Assembly: GCA_964596685.1 (NCBI GenBank)
Contig: CAZQVA010000010.1
Location: 1 to 60,811 of the forward strand
Reading direction: 5' to 3'
DNA length: 60,811 nt
DNA from: CAZQVA01 sp964596685
Lineage (GTDB): Bacteria; Chlamydiota; Chlamydiia; Chlamydiales; VFKH01
Below the pieces are notes generated by a model. It searched no databases, was not told the DNA's origin, and saw only the letters and a program-made list of their open reading frames with translations. Shown here piece after piece: positions 51,974 through 60,811 of the stretch. Every line of letters begins with the position of its first letter. The first letter of the stretch is position 1. Position numbers and translations under genes: made by a program.

Positions 51974-53197
51974 TTATATTTTTATTTTACAATACGCAGG
52001 TCCTCTCATTGTTGCAAGTGCTAAACAAGTCAAAAGTACGACATAAAAAGCAGGGGCAATTAGCCATCCTGTTGCATGATATAACCACAGCATGATAGCG
52101 GTGGTTGGTGCACCGAGCCATTGCGCGCCGATTGCTGTTGATAATGCGAGACCTCTGTAGCGAAGGTTGTGAGGGAATTGGTCCTGGGCCCACGCATAGA
52201 AGGGGGCTGAAAAACTTATTCCCAGGCACATAAATAGCGTACGCGCGGTGATGATCGCCCATAAAGTTTTTAGGTGAAGCAGCCCAAAGAGAGGAAATGC
52301 AGTGATAAGGAGCAAAATGGCACTGATACGCATCATGCGCGCATTGCCTATTTTATCAGAAAACCACCCAAAAACTGGCAGTAAGGCTGCATCGCAGATA
52401 ATGAGTAGCGTGTTGATTTGGAGCATTTCTGCTGTTGAATAGGCAGTAATGAGGGGAACAAAGCCATTCATAAAAGTGAAGGCAAGGGCATAGGTGACGT
52501 GAGCGAGTCCCGTGGCGACAGCAACAGCAATGAGTCCCTTTGACTGCGTTTTTAACTGCAGGAAAGAAAAACTGGACCCTTCTTGACGCGTCAAATGGTG
52601 TTCTTTGAGCCATAGGCGCGTAATAAATGTAGAAAGAGCTGTAACTCCTCCTAGAAAAAAGGGAATGCGCCACGCGAAATGCATGTCGGAGCGATCTGCT
52701 ATACCCATCACAAGAAGTGCAGCAAAGACGGTACCAATAATCGAAGAGGCTCCGAAAATAGAGCTAAAAAAGCCTTTATGCTTCTGACTCGTGCCCTCTA
52801 AAATAATCACAGCGCTTCCTGCGCTTTCTCCTGCAGCGCAAAAAGCTTGGAAGGACCTGGTTACGACTAAAGCGATGGGGCCCCATATTCCCGCTGTTAC
52901 ATATGTCGGCAGACAGCCCATAGCAAACGTGGCGCCTGCAATGCCTACTGAGGAGAGAATAAGTGCTTTTTTGCGACTTTGTGTATCGCCGATATACCCA
53001 AAAAAAAGTGCTCCAAGGGGGCGAAAAAGCAGGCCAATGGGTAAAATCGCGTAGGTAAGAATGAGGGCGGGTAAAGGGGCAAAAGAGGGAAAAAAAAGGG
53101 GAGCTAAGAGTGGAGCGAGCAGCCCAAAGAGGGCGGCATCATAATGTTCACAGATATTGCCAAGAATAACTGCAAAGAGTGATTTGCGTGGCATCAT
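51974..53197 (-). CDS. MFS transporter, metabolite:H+ symporter (ProP-like)
   Basis: 407 residues, 12 membrane segments. The N-terminal GNICEHYDAALFGLLAPLLA resembles the MHS family opening (GN..EWYDF..YG), with RPLGALFFGYIGDTQSRKKA and VTRSFQAFCAAGESAGSAVI conserved, and FSDKIGNARMM in the middle. The family contains ProP, ShiA and KgtP; chlamydiae often have several ProP-like members importing osmolytes or dicarboxylates. Substrate unknown. Start ATG at 53197 or the next codon. Confidence 0.85.
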   Translation of the reverse strand: MMPRKSLFAVILGNICEHYDAALFGLLAPLLAPLFFPSFAPLPALILTYAILPIGLLFRPLGALFFGYIGDTQSRKKALILSSVGIAGATFAMGCLPTYVTAGIWGPIALVVTRSFQAFCAAGESAGSAVIILEGTSQKHKGFFSSIFGASSIIGTVFAALLVMGIADRSDMHFAWRIPFFLGGVTALSTFITRLWLKEHHLTRQEGSSFSFLQLKTQSKGLIAVAVATGLAHVTYALAFTFMNGFVPLITAYSTAEMLQINTLLIICDAALLPVFGWFSDKIGNARMMRISAILLLITAFPLFGLLHLKTLWAIITARTLFMCLGISFSAPFYAWAQDQFPHNLRYRGLALSTAIGAQWLGAPTTAIMLWLYHATGWLIAPAFYVVLLTCLALATMRGPAYCKIKI

Positions 53198-53353
53198 ATT
53201 TAAAACGTGAGCTCAACTTTCCAATAAGTCTGACATGAGAGTCTCATTTCAGGCAACCGTTAGACATTATTTTAAACGCATGTGTCTAAAGTCCAGTTGT
53301 AAAAATGAAATATTACTGTTACACATAAAAGAAAATGATCGAGGTTCCGCATC

Positions 53354-54907
53354 ATGGTACATATTGGCAAACAAGATCCTATTCCTAATGGTGTCACACC
53401 AGCCCCGCAAAAAGATGTGTCACCTGTAACGCAATTTTTTAGGAAAGCGACTGCTTTTTTTCAAAACCCGGTGCAACCACAAAAGATACCGGGTACAGTG
53501 CATCCTTCTAAAGAGCTCAATGCTGAGACAAGTAGCCCTTTGGCGAAGATCGGCACAACTACAGGTAAGTTGTTCGATAATTTGGCAGGAGCTCCAGCGC
53601 GACAAAATGACTCTTTGGGAATGACAGAGAAGTATATTGAGGAACTTCAAGGCTTACAAGCGCCTGAAAGCCCATTGCATGTATTAACTGATGATGATAT
53701 TCAACAAATTGCGCGACAGCTCGTAAAAAATGAACGTGTGCAATTCAAAGACTTACTTTTTTTGAAAACCCCTAAAGGATTGCAGGTTCTATCTAAAGAT
53801 TCCTTAGAAAAGGCTTTGCTTACTGTGAAAGAAGGAAATATTCAGAAGGAGCATTTAGATAATTTAGTTAGTGGAATTTTTAAGCACTGCGCCTTTGGAA
53901 AAAGATTGTACTTTCATGAGGATCCAGCTCAACCTGTGCGCCGATCAAAACATAAAAAGGGTGAACCTGCCCATTTTGCACGCCTTAACTGGGAAGGTGA
54001 TTATGGATCTTTAAAGCCAATTATTATCAAAAAATATACGGAAGCGAATCCAGCCCCTAAAGGAAGTTTTAAAACAGCTAAGCTCAGTGCGTTGATTCGT
54101 AACGCAGCAAGTCAACAGTTTGCAAGAATAAAGGTGCTCGAAAATATAAGTAAAGAAGTGCGTATAGGAAAGATTCTTAAAAAAGCCGCAAACGATGTAC
54201 AACCTGGTCGTGGAAAGTTTTATTTTGCGGCACCCGAATTATGTCCTGTTATGATGCGAAAAGGGATTGCGCGCGATAAGGTCGGCTACCTTTTAATGGA
54301 AAAATATGAGGGAGATTTATGTAGTTATTTTGAGAAACACGCAAGTAAGTTAACTGATAGTGATAAATTAGTTTTGATCTATCATTTGATGCAAGGACTC
54401 AAGGTAATGCATGATGCAGGGTGGGTGCACAGAGACATTAAACCTACCAATATTTTTATGAGTGAGGATAAACTGCCTCGCTGGGCTGATTTTGGTGGTG
54501 CAACCCCAAAAGGTCAAGTGGTGGGCCAGTTTGGAACAAAAGGGTTTTATCCTGAAGCATACTGGACTGCGCCCCCTAATGAAATGGAAGCATATCATCA
54601 ACCCGCATTAGATTTATATGCTTTTGGTCAGACTTTGAACTATTTATTTTTGACCTCAGTTATTAGACAACCCAATCAGACCAGCATATTTAGTGACTGG
54701 CCTTTGAAATGGACACCTGACACGACATTGTTGAAAAAGGTGGTTTTTTCAAAAATGATCCGTATTGCGGGTTTTGGAAAGAATCAAAAGCTTGAGATGA
54801 TACCAGGAGCGAAGGTGGATGACGCGTTAGCGGCTTTTGAAGCGGCTTTTCCTCATATCAAAGGGGAGTGGGAAAAGCGGATAGCCGATCTTGAGAAATC
54901 AAGTTAG
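53354..54907 (+). CDS. Eukaryote-like Ser/Thr protein kinase
   Basis: 517 residues. About 190 residues of unrecognised N-terminal sequence (Pro/Lys-rich, then helical) precede the kinase. N-lobe is diverged (IKVLENISKEVRIGKILKKA may hold the lysine and helix C). The C-lobe is complete: LMQGLKVMHDAGWVHRDIKP then TNIF (HRD with Asn), ADFGG (DFG), GTKGFYPEAYW in place of APE, LDLYAFGQTLNYLF. Likely active. The only membrane-type segment is absent. GAGG precedes the ATG by 9 bases. It converges with the second giant NTase-like gene, with just 8 bases between the stops. Confidence 0.83.
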   Translation: MVHIGKQDPIPNGVTPAPQKDVSPVTQFFRKATAFFQNPVQPQKIPGTVHPSKELNAETSSPLAKIGTTTGKLFDNLAGAPARQNDSLGMTEKYIEELQGLQAPESPLHVLTDDDIQQIARQLVKNERVQFKDLLFLKTPKGLQVLSKDSLEKALLTVKEGNIQKEHLDNLVSGIFKHCAFGKRLYFHEDPAQPVRRSKHKKGEPAHFARLNWEGDYGSLKPIIIKKYTEANPAPKGSFKTAKLSALIRNAASQQFARIKVLENISKEVRIGKILKKAANDVQPGRGKFYFAAPELCPVMMRKGIARDKVGYLLMEKYEGDLCSYFEKHASKLTDSDKLVLIYHLMQGLKVMHDAGWVHRDIKPTNIFMSEDKLPRWADFGGATPKGQVVGQFGTKGFYPEAYWTAPPNEMEAYHQPALDLYAFGQTLNYLFLTSVIRQPNQTSIFSDWPLKWTPDTTLLKKVVFSKMIRIAGFGKNQKLEMIPGAKVDDALAAFEAAFPHIKGEWEKRIADLEKSS

Positions 54908-54915
54908 GCTCATGT

Positions 54916-57900
54916 TTAAGAAGAAGGGCGAGGAGAAGAAAAAAGAAAATAAAAGCAAGGTGTGATGATGAGTGCAGCGATGGATGCCTTAAAAAGGACT
55001 CTCATGACATGCGCTACTTTCACACTCGTCACGAATTGACTAAAGAGTGCGTTTCTCGCAGTATCTACAGTAGTGATGCCTTGTAACTCAGATGTTATAC
55101 TCATAAAATAATCAATATTATTAATCAGATGTCTTATTGCACTTTGTGTGGAAAGTAGCTTGATACAATGATTTAGTGCATTAAATGCATCTTGTGGACT
55201 CGCCATTGTAAGGTGGGTTGTGACAAGAGTTGTCGCATGTTTTAAAAGGTAAAAATGTACGATCGCATGATGGTTCTTAGTGGATTCTTCGATAATTCTA
55301 TAAATTGGCCCCCAGTGTCTTCCATAGACATCTGGTAGTTCGCACCATCTGGAAAGCAGTCTAGAGACCTCCTTTGGTTCGAAAGGTTCCAGATAGTAAT
55401 GATGAGAAAGTGTGTTGGCCTCACAGGTGGATAAAGGGGAATAAGAAGAACTTTGATGCATTGCAAACAACACAAGCCATAGAAGCATCTTGTGTTTTAC
55501 GATAGAGCGCTTCTCCGGGCAGAGTAGAGTGAGTAGCTGAATAAAGGCGCGCATCTGCTCTTCTGTCGCGATAGTAGGTAAAGAGGCGTTCCAATAATGC
55601 AGAAGAGTCATGCTGCGATGGTGTAGTGCGGTCTTTATCTGAGGCTCGTGCGCATTCTTATAAAATTTTACAAGATTACAGAAAGCATCTGCATTATCCA
55701 TCGCCATCAAGAGGTGAAATTGAACCTCTTCCTCTCCTTGAAATGGAGGAGTGTCGTTGATCCATCTTTGAAGGAGATTTGATGCGTTTTTTGGCAAAGG
55801 ACTGCCTTTCTGTCTATGTTGCCAGATCGTTTGCAACATGTGTGTTTCCTTTGTCGTTACAGGGCGTGGTTGTGATGGACAAGCATTTGAAGAAACAGGA
55901 CTAGGGGTTTGAGGGTAATGTGTATCAATAAAGTTTTGAAAAGAGGGGAGTGTAGAAAGCTTGTAAGGATTGCCTTGAGTAAAGTCTTCAAGAAGAGCTT
56001 TCTTCCATAAAATGCCCTGTAATGGATTGTTTGTCCAATGTTCGATAGCGCGAAAAATTTTTGCCAATGAAGTGGGTGTTAAATTTTTTAATTTGTTCTG
56101 TGTGATGATTTGACCAATGACTTTCTCGCCAAAATGAGCAGCTAATCGACATAGGTCTTGAGCTGTGAAAGTAAGGCGACAGTTGTGCGCTAACATGCGT
56201 GTGGCCACTTTTGCTACGAGTGGGCGCATGACTGGGTCTGATGCACAAGGGCAAAGAGAGATCGCGGGAGTATGGGATCCGATTGGAAGGTCAGCCAGAG
56301 ATTGCAAACTCATTAACCGCAGCCCTCTGTCTCTCGTTGTAAGCATTTCCATCCAGTAATTCCACATGTTTTCACTAGAATTAACGGTGAGAGAAACATG
56401 GTTTCTCTTTTCCACGCCAGATCGGGTGCGAGATTCGATTTTGAAAAGGGCGCTAAGGGGTTTTTCATCAATATATTTGTTGAAAAATTGCTGTAATTCT
56501 TGCCACCTTGGCAGTTCGCTAGCTAAAAGGGATTTAGGATGCGCAGCAAGAATTTTCGGTGCCCAAGCATGATACAATCTGGAATGTTTTGGAAAATCTC
56601 CTGCAAGAAGAAGAGCGATAGTATCCTCTTCCCATTTCTCCTGTAAAAGGTGAAAACATAATAGAAGAGCTGCTTGATTAGCCGCTTCTTTGATGAAAGG
56701 GCGTAAAGAGGGCTGGCTCTTTGCTAAGGCAACTAAGCGTGGTAATTGAGAGACAGCCTGCGTATTGAGTGCGATTTTAAAAAAAGACTCATCGCAAGTA
56801 GCTGTTTGGATAAATTGATCAAAAGGCAAGAGGCGCGTTGCGCTTTGACAATCGATAAGCCAGATAAGGGATGTAAAGTTCTCTGGAATAGGTGCATCTA
56901 TCATCTCACGCGTTAGGGTAGCAATCCTTTGAGCCTCTTGTGGATTATCGCTACAATCTTCATATAGTCGAAGTTGGGCTTCGAACTCTTGGCGATGAAT
57001 TTTTAGCCAGATGAGAGATAAGACAAATGTTTGGTCTAGAGGGGCCGGAATAGGGAGTTTGGGTGTAGGATTCACCCTTTGCATGCGATTGAATTGCCAG
57101 CAGATCAAAGTGAGTGTTGAGACGGTGTCATAAGGCATAAAGCCTTCATGAATATTTTTTAGCCATTTCAAGATCTGCTTAAGAAAATTGGGCGCTAAAG
57201 GAGAAAGTGCACGTTGTAGATGCTTAAGACAGGGAGTGTAGAAATAACGTCCACGACTGATGAAAAATTCTTCTGACTTATTATAAGAATCGCCAGCACC
57301 ATACAGGGGATAAATAATGGGCTCTAAGCCACTTAAAAGACCTTTAGAAGGGGTGTAAAAAATTCCATGTGCCTGGAGGGAGCTTAGCCCAAAACCATAG
57401 GGGAGAGTAGAGCGACAAGAAAGTTCGACGCGATGGGGACCTAAATGTAAAACCATTTGATGGATTTCATCTTCGCCGCCATATAGCGATGTTTGCGTCA
57501 CAAAATCTCGCAGGGCAATTGTTTTTGGCGGTTGTTTGTCAAACAATACGGCTATGCTGCCAAGGCGTTGTATTAAGGCCGCTTCACTAAAAACATAACC
57601 AGGATAAATGCTGCGAAGTAAATGAAAACAGAGAGCAAGTTGGAGAGGGGTTAATTTAAGGGAGAGGAGGTTTTTCCATAGGGTAGCATCGTGGCACGTT
57701 GGATCACAGAATTGAAGAATATTTCCTTTGAGTTCATCCAAACAAAGATTAGGGGAGACGAAAGAGATGACATCGCAATCAGCAAAGGTTTTAGCGCAAT
57801 TGAGGTGATGTTGTGCGAAAGACCCAATGATTAGGGAGCAGTCGCTGCGGCGATTCTCTGGCAATATTGGAGAGTTTGAAAATGTAAGAATGTCATTGAG

Positions 57901-58008
57901 AGACAGACCCAATGTATAACGTTTTGCTAATACATCAATGATAGATGCATTTAAGAAAAGAGGTTGTATATAGTCTGTAAAAGAGTTATTTGATATGCGC
58001 GTTGTCAT
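54916..58008 (-). CDS. Second giant NTase-head protein, paralogue of the one at 16491-21050
   Basis: 1030 residues from the ATG at 58008 (a TTG 33 bases upstream gives the longest frame). LIIGSFAQHHLNCAKTFADC then DVISF keeps G-S and D-x-D (DCD) of the nucleotidyltransferase pattern, HRVELSCRSTLPYGFGLSSL corresponds to the third-carboxylate and CCA/PAP block, though Asp is Glu (VELS). SENMWNYWMEMLTTRDRGLR matches TNHWNYWATIFRECASLR of the larger protein. The rest is helical. A hydrophobic segment (ALIITPCFYFLFS) lies at the very C-terminus, absent in the paralogue. The neighbouring convergent kinase gene mirrors the other locus. Activity is uncertain because the arginine and the third acid differ. 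Confidence 0.58.
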   Translation of the reverse strand: MTTRISNNSFTDYIQPLFLNASIIDVLAKRYTLGLSLNDILTFSNSPILPENRRSDCSLIIGSFAQHHLNCAKTFADCDVISFVSPNLCLDELKGNILQFCDPTCHDATLWKNLLSLKLTPLQLALCFHLLRSIYPGYVFSEAALIQRLGSIAVLFDKQPPKTIALRDFVTQTSLYGGEDEIHQMVLHLGPHRVELSCRSTLPYGFGLSSLQAHGIFYTPSKGLLSGLEPIIYPLYGAGDSYNKSEEFFISRGRYFYTPCLKHLQRALSPLAPNFLKQILKWLKNIHEGFMPYDTVSTLTLICWQFNRMQRVNPTPKLPIPAPLDQTFVLSLIWLKIHRQEFEAQLRLYEDCSDNPQEAQRIATLTREMIDAPIPENFTSLIWLIDCQSATRLLPFDQFIQTATCDESFFKIALNTQAVSQLPRLVALAKSQPSLRPFIKEAANQAALLLCFHLLQEKWEEDTIALLLAGDFPKHSRLYHAWAPKILAAHPKSLLASELPRWQELQQFFNKYIDEKPLSALFKIESRTRSGVEKRNHVSLTVNSSENMWNYWMEMLTTRDRGLRLMSLQSLADLPIGSHTPAISLCPCASDPVMRPLVAKVATRMLAHNCRLTFTAQDLCRLAAHFGEKVIGQIITQNKLKNLTPTSLAKIFRAIEHWTNNPLQGILWKKALLEDFTQGNPYKLSTLPSFQNFIDTHYPQTPSPVSSNACPSQPRPVTTKETHMLQTIWQHRQKGSPLPKNASNLLQRWINDTPPFQGEEEVQFHLLMAMDNADAFCNLVKFYKNAHEPQIKTALHHRSMTLLHYWNASLPTIATEEQMRAFIQLLTLLCPEKRSIVKHKMLLWLVLFAMHQSSSYSPLSTCEANTLSHHYYLEPFEPKEVSRLLSRWCELPDVYGRHWGPIYRIIEESTKNHHAIVHFYLLKHATTLVTTHLTMASPQDAFNALNHCIKLLSTQSAIRHLINNIDYFMSITSELQGITTVDTARNALFSQFVTSVKVAHVMRVLFKASIAALIITPCFYFLFSSPRPSS

Positions 58009-58126
58009 TGCTCGCCCTAAAGAGCTTTTTGCAAAAAACAAAAAGAAGTTTCGGTTGGTGAATTATTGTATCATAAATGAAATAGAAAAAGGTACTTGAA
58101 TTCCTCATTGGATTTGCCCATGATGA

Positions 58127-58945
58127 ATGAGTACAGATGAGGCAAGGTTTTTCATGGATATATTTCTTAAAGTTGCTTTACAAGCTGCTCACCGAGGCGG
58201 ACAAGAAATATTGCGCCATATTCATCTCAGTTATTCCATTGCGGTGAAAAGCACGCCAGTAGATCTCGTGACAGATGCTGATTTGGCGAGTGAAAAAGCG
58301 ATCTCATTAATGATAAGTGAGCATTTTCCTTCACATCAGATTCTTGGAGAAGAAAGTGTAAAACCTGTCGACTGGAATGATTATTTATGGATTGTAGATC
58401 CTTTAGATGGAACGACAAATTTTACCCATGGGATGCCTTTTTTTTGTGTATCACTCGCCCTCTCTTATCGAGGAGAGGTGCTTGTCGGTGTCATCTATAA
58501 TCCGATATCGAAAGAATGCTTTTGGGCGAGAAAGGGCGAGGGTGCCTGGTTAAATGGAGCGCCTATCCATGTTTCAAAAACAGAGGAATTACAAAAATCG
58601 CTCCTTGCCACTGGTTTTGCTTACGATAAAAGCATTCGTGAAAAAAATAATTATCGAGAATTTTCCTATCTGACTAACTTGACTCAAGGGGTTCGCCGTT
58701 GCGGAGCAGCCGCTTTAGATTTGGCCTATGTTGCTTGTGGGCGTTTTGATGGCTACTGGGAATCTGGGATCAAGGCATGGGATATTGCGGCCGGTTCTTT
58801 GCTTGTAGCAGAGGCGGGCGGAAAGATCACAAATTATAAGGGAGGGCCTTTGAACCTCCTTGAAGAAGAGCTGATTGCAAGTAATGGTCATTTACATCTA
58901 CCCCTTGCTGAGGCTCTCAAAGATGCAAAAAACTATCAATTATAA
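58127..58945 (+). CDS. suhB: Inositol monophosphatase family protein
   Basis: 272 residues (ATG 58127, or 58154 giving MDIFLKVALQAA, which has a GAGGCAAGG-type site). Metal motifs: LGEES, WIVDPLDGTTNFTHGMPFFC, and IKAWDIAAGSLLVAEAGG. Mg-dependent phosphatase of inositol-1-phosphate or of related sugar/nucleotide phosphates; SuhB in E. coli also acts in rRNA antitermination. It precedes the aldolase gene by 17 bases. Confidence 0.9.
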   Translation: MSTDEARFFMDIFLKVALQAAHRGGQEILRHIHLSYSIAVKSTPVDLVTDADLASEKAISLMISEHFPSHQILGEESVKPVDWNDYLWIVDPLDGTTNFTHGMPFFCVSLALSYRGEVLVGVIYNPISKECFWARKGEGAWLNGAPIHVSKTEELQKSLLATGFAYDKSIREKNNYREFSYLTNLTQGVRRCGAAALDLAYVACGRFDGYWESGIKAWDIAAGSLLVAEAGGKITNYKGGPLNLLEEELIASNGHLHLPLAEALKDAKNYQL

Positions 58946-58962
58946 GTGGAGAGGAAGGACAG

Positions 58963-60015
58963 ATGAGCTATAATGAATTGCTCTCGATTCTTGGTGACCG
59001 TGCCGAGGGTCTTTTAAAGCATAAGCCAAAAGTAAGTAATGAACTACTACATAAACCGGGACCTGATTGGGTGGATAGAATATTTGCCCCTTCAGATCGC
59101 AATATTCGTGTTTTAAGAAGCTTACAGCAGCTTTTTTCTGCGGGACGTTTGGGAGGAACTGGTTATCTTTCGATTCTTCCAGTCGACCAAGGCATCGAAC
59201 ATGGCGCTGGTGTTTCTTTTGCTCCCTCTCCCATCTATTTTGATTCTGAAAACATTGTCAAATTAGCTCTTGAAGGCGGATGTAATGCTGTAGCAAGTAC
59301 TTTAGGTGTGCTGGGCAGCGTGGCGCGTAAATATGCGCATAAAATCCCCTTTCTTTTGAAACTTAATCATAATGAACTCTTGACATACCCGAATAAATAC
59401 GATCAGGTCTTTTTTGCGCAAGTGCAGCAGGCTTACGACATGGGGTGTGCTGCAGTGGGTGCAACGATTTATTTCGGTTCAGAAGAGAGTTCTAGGCAAA
59501 TTGTGGAAGTCAGCGAGGCATTTGCTCTTGCGCACGAATTAGGCATGGCAACAGTTTTGTGGTGCTACTTGCGTAATGATGCGTTTAAAGAAGGTGGTGT
59601 GGATTATCATCTAGCGGCGGACCTTACAGGACAGGCGAACCATTTGGGTGTCACTATTCAAGCGGATATCATTAAGCAGAAATTACCGGAGGTCAATGAA
59701 GGCTTCAAAGTGCTCAAATTTGGCAAATTTTCAGAAAAGATGTATTCAGAGCTCTCATCTGACCATCCAATTGATTTAACCCGCTATCAAGTGCTCAACG
59801 GCTATATGGGGCGTATGGGATTGATTAATTCCGGAGGCCCATCAGGTAAGAATGATCTACAAGATGCTGTAGCAACAGCAGTGATCAACAAACGTGCGGG
59901 AGGCATTGGTTTGATTTCAGGCAGAAAGGCCTTTCAAAAGCCAATGAAAGATGGAATTAAGCTTCTTAATGCTATCCAAGATGTCTATGCTGCCAAAGAA
60001 ATCACGATCGCTTGA
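58963..60015 (+). CDS. fbaB: Fructose-bisphosphate aldolase, class I (DhnA/FbaB type)
   Basis: 350 residues. LSILPVDQGIEHGAGVSFAP is the archaeal-type class I (DhnA) opening. IPFLLKLNHNELL carries one Lys candidate, VLKFGKFSEKM the other Schiff-base region, and GGIGLISGRKAFQKPM the phosphate loop. It splits fructose-1,6-bisphosphate. Chlamydia has the same enzyme type (dhnA) near rpiA. GGAAGGA precedes the ATG. Confidence 0.92.
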   Translation: MSYNELLSILGDRAEGLLKHKPKVSNELLHKPGPDWVDRIFAPSDRNIRVLRSLQQLFSAGRLGGTGYLSILPVDQGIEHGAGVSFAPSPIYFDSENIVKLALEGGCNAVASTLGVLGSVARKYAHKIPFLLKLNHNELLTYPNKYDQVFFAQVQQAYDMGCAAVGATIYFGSEESSRQIVEVSEAFALAHELGMATVLWCYLRNDAFKEGGVDYHLAADLTGQANHLGVTIQADIIKQKLPEVNEGFKVLKFGKFSEKMYSELSSDHPIDLTRYQVLNGYMGRMGLINSGGPSGKNDLQDAVATAVINKRAGGIGLISGRKAFQKPMKDGIKLLNAIQDVYAAKEITIA

Positions 60016-60021
60016 GGTATA

Positions 60022-60056
60022 AAAAAACGTGAGTTCGATGTAAAAGTCGAACTCAC
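60022..60056 (-). terminator. Rho-independent terminator between convergent genes
   Basis: GTGAGTTCGA (60029-60038), 8-base loop, TCGAACTCAC (60047-60056): a perfect 10-bp stem. On the minus strand it is followed by G then seven T, so it serves the minus-strand gene 60057-60762; on the plus strand it may also end the aldolase transcript. Confidence 0.8.
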
Positions 60057-60762
60057 TTAAAACATTCTGCGATAGGCCATATAGGTGTTATAGGTGAGCA
60101 ATGCATTGCTTAGGACTCCTGAAGGGCTTGGTGAATTTATCCTGCTGAATAAACAGGTAATCGTCATTGCAGTAATAGAGGCACAGGCAAAAACTGCAAA
60201 TGTATAGGCCCGTGTGCGCGCGTTTTTCAACGAACGTTCTCCCAAAATCGGAGGATCTGTTGGATTGTCTGACTCTTTTAGTGTGTTTTGACTGACATAG
60301 GTTATTAAGGCGAGAGTATTTAGGGCACAACTTGTAACTCTTTTTAAAAGACCATCCTGCATTAAGAGACTAAGAATCAGTGGCACTACGATCTCAAAGC
60401 CAATTGCTGCCTGAAAGACCACGAATGAAGAATAAGCACCTTTAAGCATTCCGAATAAAGCAGTATTAGGAAATACTCGCTGTGTAAGAAAATCGAGATG
60501 GCCCTTTTGCGGATGATCTTGTACGCGTTCTAAGATCCCTTTTAGGCACTCTTCGTTGAGCCTAAAAGTATCTAATAAACAATAAAGTGTTTTGTAGTGT
60601 CTTTTTACAATAGCCGCTTCAATCGCTTCATCGTAGTTTGTTTGCGGGATATCTTCTTGGCTAATCTTCTTGACTAGAGAAGTATATAAATCGTGTTTTA
60701 TCGCTAATAATTTGAGAGCATCCGCTCTTTTTTTTAAACTGACACGCTTGGTAGCTGTACAT
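60057..60762 (-). pseudogene. Membrane protein gene apparently frameshifted at an A8 tract
   Basis: The main open part has 130 residues from an internal ATG (60449), with hydrophobic segments (FEIVVPLILSLLM, FAVFACASITAMTITCLF). The same frame stays open 300 bases further upstream (DEAIEAAIVKRHYKTLYCLL, ECLKGILERVQDHPQKGHLD) with no start codon and a stop near 60763. An ATG at 60762 opens MYSYQACQFKKK in another frame; removing one A from the A8 tract (60728-60735) joins it to the main frame, giving about 235 residues. A G9 tract lies just ahead of this ATG. It may be a real mutation, phase variation, transcript slippage, or an assembly error near the edge. No known family. Confidence 0.5.
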
Positions 60763-60811
60763 GCTCACCCCCCCCCTAGTTTTAACGCGCGCCTACGACT
60801 TTTCCCTATCT

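Overview
The window looks like a chromosome segment of an environmental (amoeba-associated type) member of the Chlamydiota. Three things point there. First, several blocks have the gene order known from Chlamydia: rplY(ctc)-pth-rpsF-rpsR-rplI, groEL-groES-pepF, and chlamydia-like rpiA, DhnA-type aldolase and a Pkn1-like kinase/FGE fusion. Second, there is an NTT-like nucleotide transporter relative and an inverse-autotransporter-type surface protein. Third, there is a large set of eukaryote-like effector candidates (F-box/LRR, LRR, ankyrin, Ser/Thr kinases, an LRR-PPP phosphatase fusion). The species cannot be named from the sequence alone.

Layout. 1-1.4 kb: decayed IS5-type element, a short orphan reading frame, tRNA-Gln and a long palindromic repeat. 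1.4-4.5 kb: translation operon (L25, peptidyl-tRNA hydrolase, S6, S18, L9) followed by dcd and a 2Fe-2S ferredoxin. 4.5-8 kb (minus strand): a tightly coupled three-gene operon of serine palmitoyltransferase, GNAT-like acyltransferase and NAD-dependent reductase that looks like a bacterial ceramide pathway. 8-13.9 kb (minus): a quinone oxidoreductase and a complete cyoABCDE cytochrome bo3 quinol oxidase operon; cyoB carries an in-frame palindromic element. 14-22.5 kb: LRR protein, F-box/LRR protein, a 1519-residue protein with a poly(A)-polymerase/CCA-transferase-like head, and an active-looking kinase. 22.5-25.2 kb: tmRNA whose 3' end is duplicated 2.2 kb downstream, enclosing an NTT-like transporter (a small ssrA island). 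25.2-36.1 kb: accessory region with GMC oxidoreductase, a hybrid histidine-kinase-type sensor, the autotransporter, and many IS/toxin/recombinase relics. 36.1-46.3 kb: tRNA-Asn, AsmA-like protein, kinase, groEL/ES with a CIRCE operator, pepF, HPr, rpiA, Pkn1-like protein, msrB, pgeF. 46.4-49.5 kb: two ankyrin paralogues that arose by duplication, separated by an IS982 relic inside about 105-bp inverted repeats. 49.7-58 kb: LRR-phosphatase, LRR protein, MFS transporter, kinase, and a second giant nucleotidyltransferase-like protein. 58-60.8 kb: inositol monophosphatase, aldolase, and a membrane protein gene apparently broken at an A8 tract.

The most notable signals are: (i) a family of about 160-bp full-length palindromes, one of which has been inserted in frame into cyoB and adds about 54 residues, in the manner of Rickettsia palindromic elements; (ii) two paralogous giant proteins with a nucleotidyltransferase head and helical body, each next to a Ser/Thr kinase; (iii) a self-contained ceramide-type sphingolipid operon in a group known for taking host ceramide; (iv) an LRR-PPP phosphatase fusion; (v) a perfect three-arm cloverleaf DNA structure with triloops next to an IS relic.
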